This document shows positions 59,940 to 64,000 of a stretch of DNA of 64,000 nt, piece by piece. The stretch is from NCBI GenBank assembly GCA_026874595.1, contig CM049322.1, forward strand, positions 8,050,900 to 8,114,899, given 5' to 3'. The first letter of the stretch is position 1. Each line of letters opens with the position of its first letter. Source of the DNA: Sipunculus nudus (taxonomy: Eukaryota > Annelida > Sipuncula > Golfingiida > Sipunculidae). The notes beneath the pieces were generated by a model. The model did not search any database. It was given only the letters and a program-made list of their open reading frames with translations, and was not told the DNA's origin. Both the position numbers and the translations under genes were made by a program.

Positions 59940-59991
<52 letters not shown>
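59940..59991. repeat. TA microsatellite
   Basis: (TA)n tract seen directly. Confidence 0.95.
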
Positions 59992-59992
<1 letters not shown>

Positions 59993-60207
59993 CACTGAAG
60001 AAAATAACACTGTACATTCTCTACAGTCTGTTTCACGGGATGCGACCTGATCACTAGGTGAATGTTGTTAGAATCAAGAGATACATATATGTGGGACATT
60101 GTACTTTGCACATGAAACACGGGATCACTTTACGATAAAGTTAAAGATTATCGACTGATCAAAATAAGTTTATTTTCCAGTAGCGTGGCATATAGTGCAG
60201 TATTTTT

Positions 60208-60560
60208 CCGTGTGTGTGTGTGTACCTGTTTATATACGCTTGGTTGGGTGATTTTTCATGTATGTATGTATGTATGTATGTATGTATGTACGTGTGTATG
60301 TGTCTGTGTGTATGTTTTCTGTGTGTATGCCCATGTTTGTATGTGTGTCTGTGTATGTGTCTGTGTATGTGTCTGTGTATGTGTCTATGCGTGAATATTC
60401 GTCTATGTGTGTATGCGTGTCTATGAGACTGTCTATATGTTTATGTGCTATGTGTATATGTATGTCTGTGTATATGTCTTTGTGTGCATGTGCGCCTATA
60501 CGTGTATGTGTCTATGTGTATGTTTATGTTTGCATGTATATTTGTGTGTTATTTCGATTT
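60208..60560. repeat. GTAT/GTGTAT microsatellite block
   Basis: (TGTA)n at 60258-60290, then TATGTGTCTGTG units. Long frames here are low-complexity MYVCMYVCV-type and not genes. Confidence 0.95.
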
Positions 60561-62072
60561 TGGTGGTATGATTTATAAATGATAAAGAAACTATATTTAT
60601 ATCCCCTTATCTTTTTGTACCTGGTATACGTGTTACAGGTCATGCACCTGGGTGCTTGCCAGTTTGAAGGTGGGCAGACAAAACCGGATTGTTCACATGA
60701 TTAGTAAACACAATATGGTAGCTCCTGCAAACATCATATTTTGTCGGAGACCAAAACTATGTATTATCATCTCGGAGAAACGTGGAGGTTCAGCTTTTAT
60801 TATTGCTTAGAACAATTACAAAACAGCGATGAATATAATTAGAATTTATGTGGCTATGATAATTTTTTACAAACATATAAGAAAAACGCGATGTTGAGAT
60901 GAATAGATGACCTTGAACTTTCACAAAACTCAAGATTTTTGGCAAGCAATAAATATAAAGAATAAAAGAAAGAGAGAAAGAATATTGAATTTGTAAAACC
61001 AATAAATTATATAAATATGATTTTTATATAAAATACTCTGTTTTTTTTTTTTGTGAAATTGTCCCGGTGCGCGTTCTCGCAGGGTTTTTGTGAGGGAGCA
61101 TTAAACAATTGTTTGGCGTATTTTAGGGGCGGATGTATATAATTTAGTATTAATATATATTAATATTAATAATATATATATACTTTGTGGTTGCCCCATG
61201 AGTGTGAAAAATTGATTTTCTTGGCTTGGAAATAAGTGTTTATGGTGTTGAGCTAGGATGACTTTTTTGCAGAATATTCCGACGCGGGGTAAATAAAAAT
61301 GTATGTATAATTATGAAATAAATATGTTTGTTTATATATCTGATTACTTTTTATCCGAGGAGATTTGAGAGGCAGGTTTGAAGGCCTTGGCTATTTTTGT
61401 TGCCGATCGGGACTCTCTTCGCCGCGGCGGGAAATGTCGTATATGCTTGTGTTTGTGTTTAGTTTCACGGAGCAAATTTTGGGTAAAATCATATGTTTGA
61501 GTATATGTGCGGGTCTGATGGTGTTTGGAGTTAGCAGAATTTTCCGGGTCATTTTTGGGGTGTGCGGGAGTTTTCGGGGAAATTTCACGACCTGCTTGCT
61601 TCGAGTCTTGTGCTCTATACCAAGACCACGGACCTCGATTAGCTCGTATCCTCGTGCTCTAACAGTCACACTTAACATCTGAATGACGTGTTTCGTATCT
61701 TTATAGATGGTCTGTCACAACATGGTTCAGTGCAACATATATTCATTGAGCCTTCTCTTTGCTAGGAGAAGTAGATTGACTATGTATACTGTTTTTAAAC
61801 GCCAAAATAATCCTGCCTGATTCAATGCATGTTCAGCACTAGGCCATATTTTTGCAATAAGATGTATGAAGTCAAAATAAATGTCATATTGTTGCTTCTT
61901 ATGGGGATTTTTGTACAGTTTACGGATTATACAAACCGTGTTTTCGGTAGATACATTGAGACACCAAGATGATGTAACACAATGTCAGACTCCGTACAGT
62001 TATAACAAACAATCCCTAATACATCCAGGCGGCATTGCAAATTTGTTTCAATCGACATAAAAAATATGAAGA
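60561..62072. other. Intergenic DNA
   Basis: A less AT-rich block at 61365-61690 is open on both strands but shows no known motif. An AT-rich ATATTAATA tract lies at 61140-61185. Confidence 0.45.
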
Positions 62073-62630
62073 AGTGACCCACGGGCCATGACGCTCAGCT
62101 GACTAGGAAGACATTCACAACAGGAATTTTATCATCTGGATGGCAAAGTTTGAAGGTGGTATCCCCATTCAGCTGAAGCAATTAAAGTTCTTCAAAATCA
62201 ACAAGAAGAAAAAGTTTCATGATAATATATCAAGCCATTCCCACGAAATATAACCTTTTTGTGTGCAGCCCATGTATATTTTTAAGGGCATCCCTGGATG
62301 TCAGACAGAAGATTCTAGGCACAAAAGTAAACTTTTTTCCTCTGTCCGACTCTCTGGGTGCTTAAAATGATTTTGTCGGGTAATATCGGTCACCATGACC
62401 TAATTTCAGGTTTCCATGGATATTGTACAAGACTTGTTGGCTGGTAGCACGCAAACTATAGGTCACAGTGATCTAAATGCATGTTTCTTAGGGGATTTTT
62501 CATGGACCTCCATGGGTTTTCATATAGAAGTTTCTAGGTCCGTCGGTTACGATGTGTGCCCTGTGAACGGACAGACAGACAGACAAAGAGTGATCGCTAT
62601 AGCTTAGGCGACTTTCAGTCAGCTGAGCTA
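62073..62630 (-). repeat. Hairpin-ended repeat, full compact copy, reverse orientation
   Basis: Starts with the 3' family end in reverse (GTGACCCACGGGCCATGACG, then CTCAGCTGAC). It contains TGTGCCCTGTGAACGGACAG and ends with the hairpin TAGCTTAGGCGACTTTCAGT plus CAGCTGAGCTA. Confidence 0.88.
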
Positions 62631-64000
62631 CAAAATCAGCATAGGTAAAATCTTATCATATCCAATTATAATGTTATTTATACTTTATGGCCAGTAACAC
62701 AGTACGAGTGCAGTCCGTAAATAAAACTCACAAATATAAATATATATACAAGTATATGTGTGTGTGTTGGTCGTGGATGTGGGCGTGCGTGTATTGAAGG
62801 GTAGGTTTTTGAAGATCACGTTTTCAAATGATGTGGTTGGGTAAATTTTTACATTGGTTTTCTATTATCAAAGACAGCTTCTTTTCAGTGTTTAAGAAAT
62901 TGGTGTGCGGCAGTATTTTTTTTTTTATTTCTTCTGTTCGAATATTGATGAATGAAACGTTTTATCAAAAACATTTTGTACTGCTCGAGGAAATCTTTGT
63001 CATACAAACAGGGCAATATGTGAGAAAGGACACTTACCTTTAATATCACCTTGGAGTAAGTGTTTATCTTGGAAAACATTCACCTTGTTTACGCACTTGA
63101 TACATCATGACGGAAAATGAATTGGTTATAATCAGGTGATACTTAAACGTCTTATCATTCAAGCAAACATGGCAACGAATAAACACTAACGGGTACTTTA
63201 CTGCTTCCCGTCACACTCAATACTTGTGTTACTGGCTACACTGCAATGCGCTGATAACCTTTACCTGTGTGGTCTCATTATTGTGTTTACACCAGCATAG
63301 GTACACCTGAAATATATAACATAACAGTAAGCCATCAGGTTACTGTACAAACATTTGCCCGCCAGTGTGTCTGCTCCGAGAATAATCGTTAAATTATTTG
63401 TTTAATAAGTCACGTGTGTTTGATATATAACATATGTCATATGGTCTTACTGCAGGAGTATAGCAGAGCTCAATAGTGGATTCTGTCTAAAATACCCTCC
63501 TTCAAGACCTTAACCACTTCTTCCTAAGTCATTAACTTGACACATCTATGATACATGACACCAGTCATAACGGCAACTTGAGTCAGAATGTTGGTGCCCT
63601 AATGATGATGAATTATGCATGATTTCATATCATCATTTTTAAATCATTCCTTATGCTAACATTACCGGTATGTCTCAGAAGCAAACCTTGTGTATTCTTA
63701 AGGATTATGGTAACATTATGTCTCAAATGCCCCCCTTAATTGTGTATCCGCAAAGCACTGGTCTGTGCCATGTAAGAGCCCAGCTATTCAATTCGAATGT
63801 CTGCTTGATAAATAAATTTTAAATTGCGCATTTAAAATTAAATGAAAAGCTGAAGCATTCCAAGGTTGGATACATTAATAGTGTAAACACCCTGAAACCC
63901 AACGTGCTCTCAGCATTTAGTATGGTCTTAAAAATCATAAAAAAAACCCAAGAGAGACATACACACAGCACAAAAATATTCATATTTACATCAATTTGCA
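62631..64000. other. AT-rich intergenic DNA
   Basis: Contains the second copy of the GCAATGCGCTGATAACCTTT block (63243). No gene recognised. Confidence 0.5.

Noticed and set aside
60185-60578. Three long overlapping plus-strand frames
   Set aside because: They translate a TGTATG/GTGTCT microsatellite into MYVCMYVCV-type low complexity.
61365-61682. 105-codon plus and 95-codon minus frames
   Set aside because: Both strands open in a less AT-rich block; no motif, splice signal or known family.

Overview
The window is animal nuclear DNA: AT-rich, with long introns, GT-AG splice sites, microsatellites and many layers of nested transposable elements. There are no operons, ribosome-binding sites or CRISPR arrays. 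The repeats (hairpin-ended elements with a TAGCTCAG/CTGAGCTA stem, tracts rich in GTCCGTCCG, GGTGGCGCCACC arrays, many TA and poly-G runs) and the gene types suggest a bivalve mollusc or another lophotrochozoan. That assignment is inference.

Region 1 (1-16339) is almost entirely one very large CACTA/EnSpm-type DNA transposon read on the minus strand. Its right end is at about 16339, with a CACTCT terminus. Its left end seems to fall within a few bases of the window start. Arrays of a short AAACATGTTTC-like motif lie just inside both ends. It encodes a two-exon SAM-domain module (16018-13026), a C2H2 zinc-finger plus DDE transposase exon (13002-10601, broken by one frameshift-like TGA/ATG overlap) and a three-exon protein like the animal 'SAM domain-containing protein 3-like' family (8729-3807). 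Splice phases fit at every junction. The SAM exon can join in frame to either downstream part, which would recall the TnpA/TnpD alternative splicing of maize En/Spm. Its introns have collected other repeats.

Region 2 (16340-32337) is repeat-rich intergenic DNA. It holds a 22-bp minisatellite, an orphan terminal-exon candidate (17478-17675), a 1.1-kb CACTCT-ended non-autonomous element (18314-19432), a GC-rich 26-bp minisatellite (20120-20730), a Mutator-like MITE with long inverted repeats inserted in another repeat (25134-25679), arrays rich in AGGTCA half-sites, and a GGTGGCGCCACC array (30412-31320).

Region 3 (32338-41400) is dominated by the hairpin-ended repeat family. One copy is split by a 5'-truncated LINE (32525-34122) with a 10-bp target-site duplication and three in-frame stops.

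Region 4 (41900-50314, plus strand) is the one recognisable host gene: a five-exon NOD-like receptor with CARD, NACHT and leucine-rich repeats. All exon phases fit, but an in-frame TAG lies between Walker A and Walker B. Its introns hold two related insertions of 1.26 kb and about 0.18 kb.

Region 5 (50315-64000) has no recognisable gene. It holds TA and GT microsatellites, a decayed tandem repeat of about 55 bp (54560-55640), a possible terminal-inverted-repeat element (51683-52675) and one more full copy of the hairpin-ended repeat (62073-62630).
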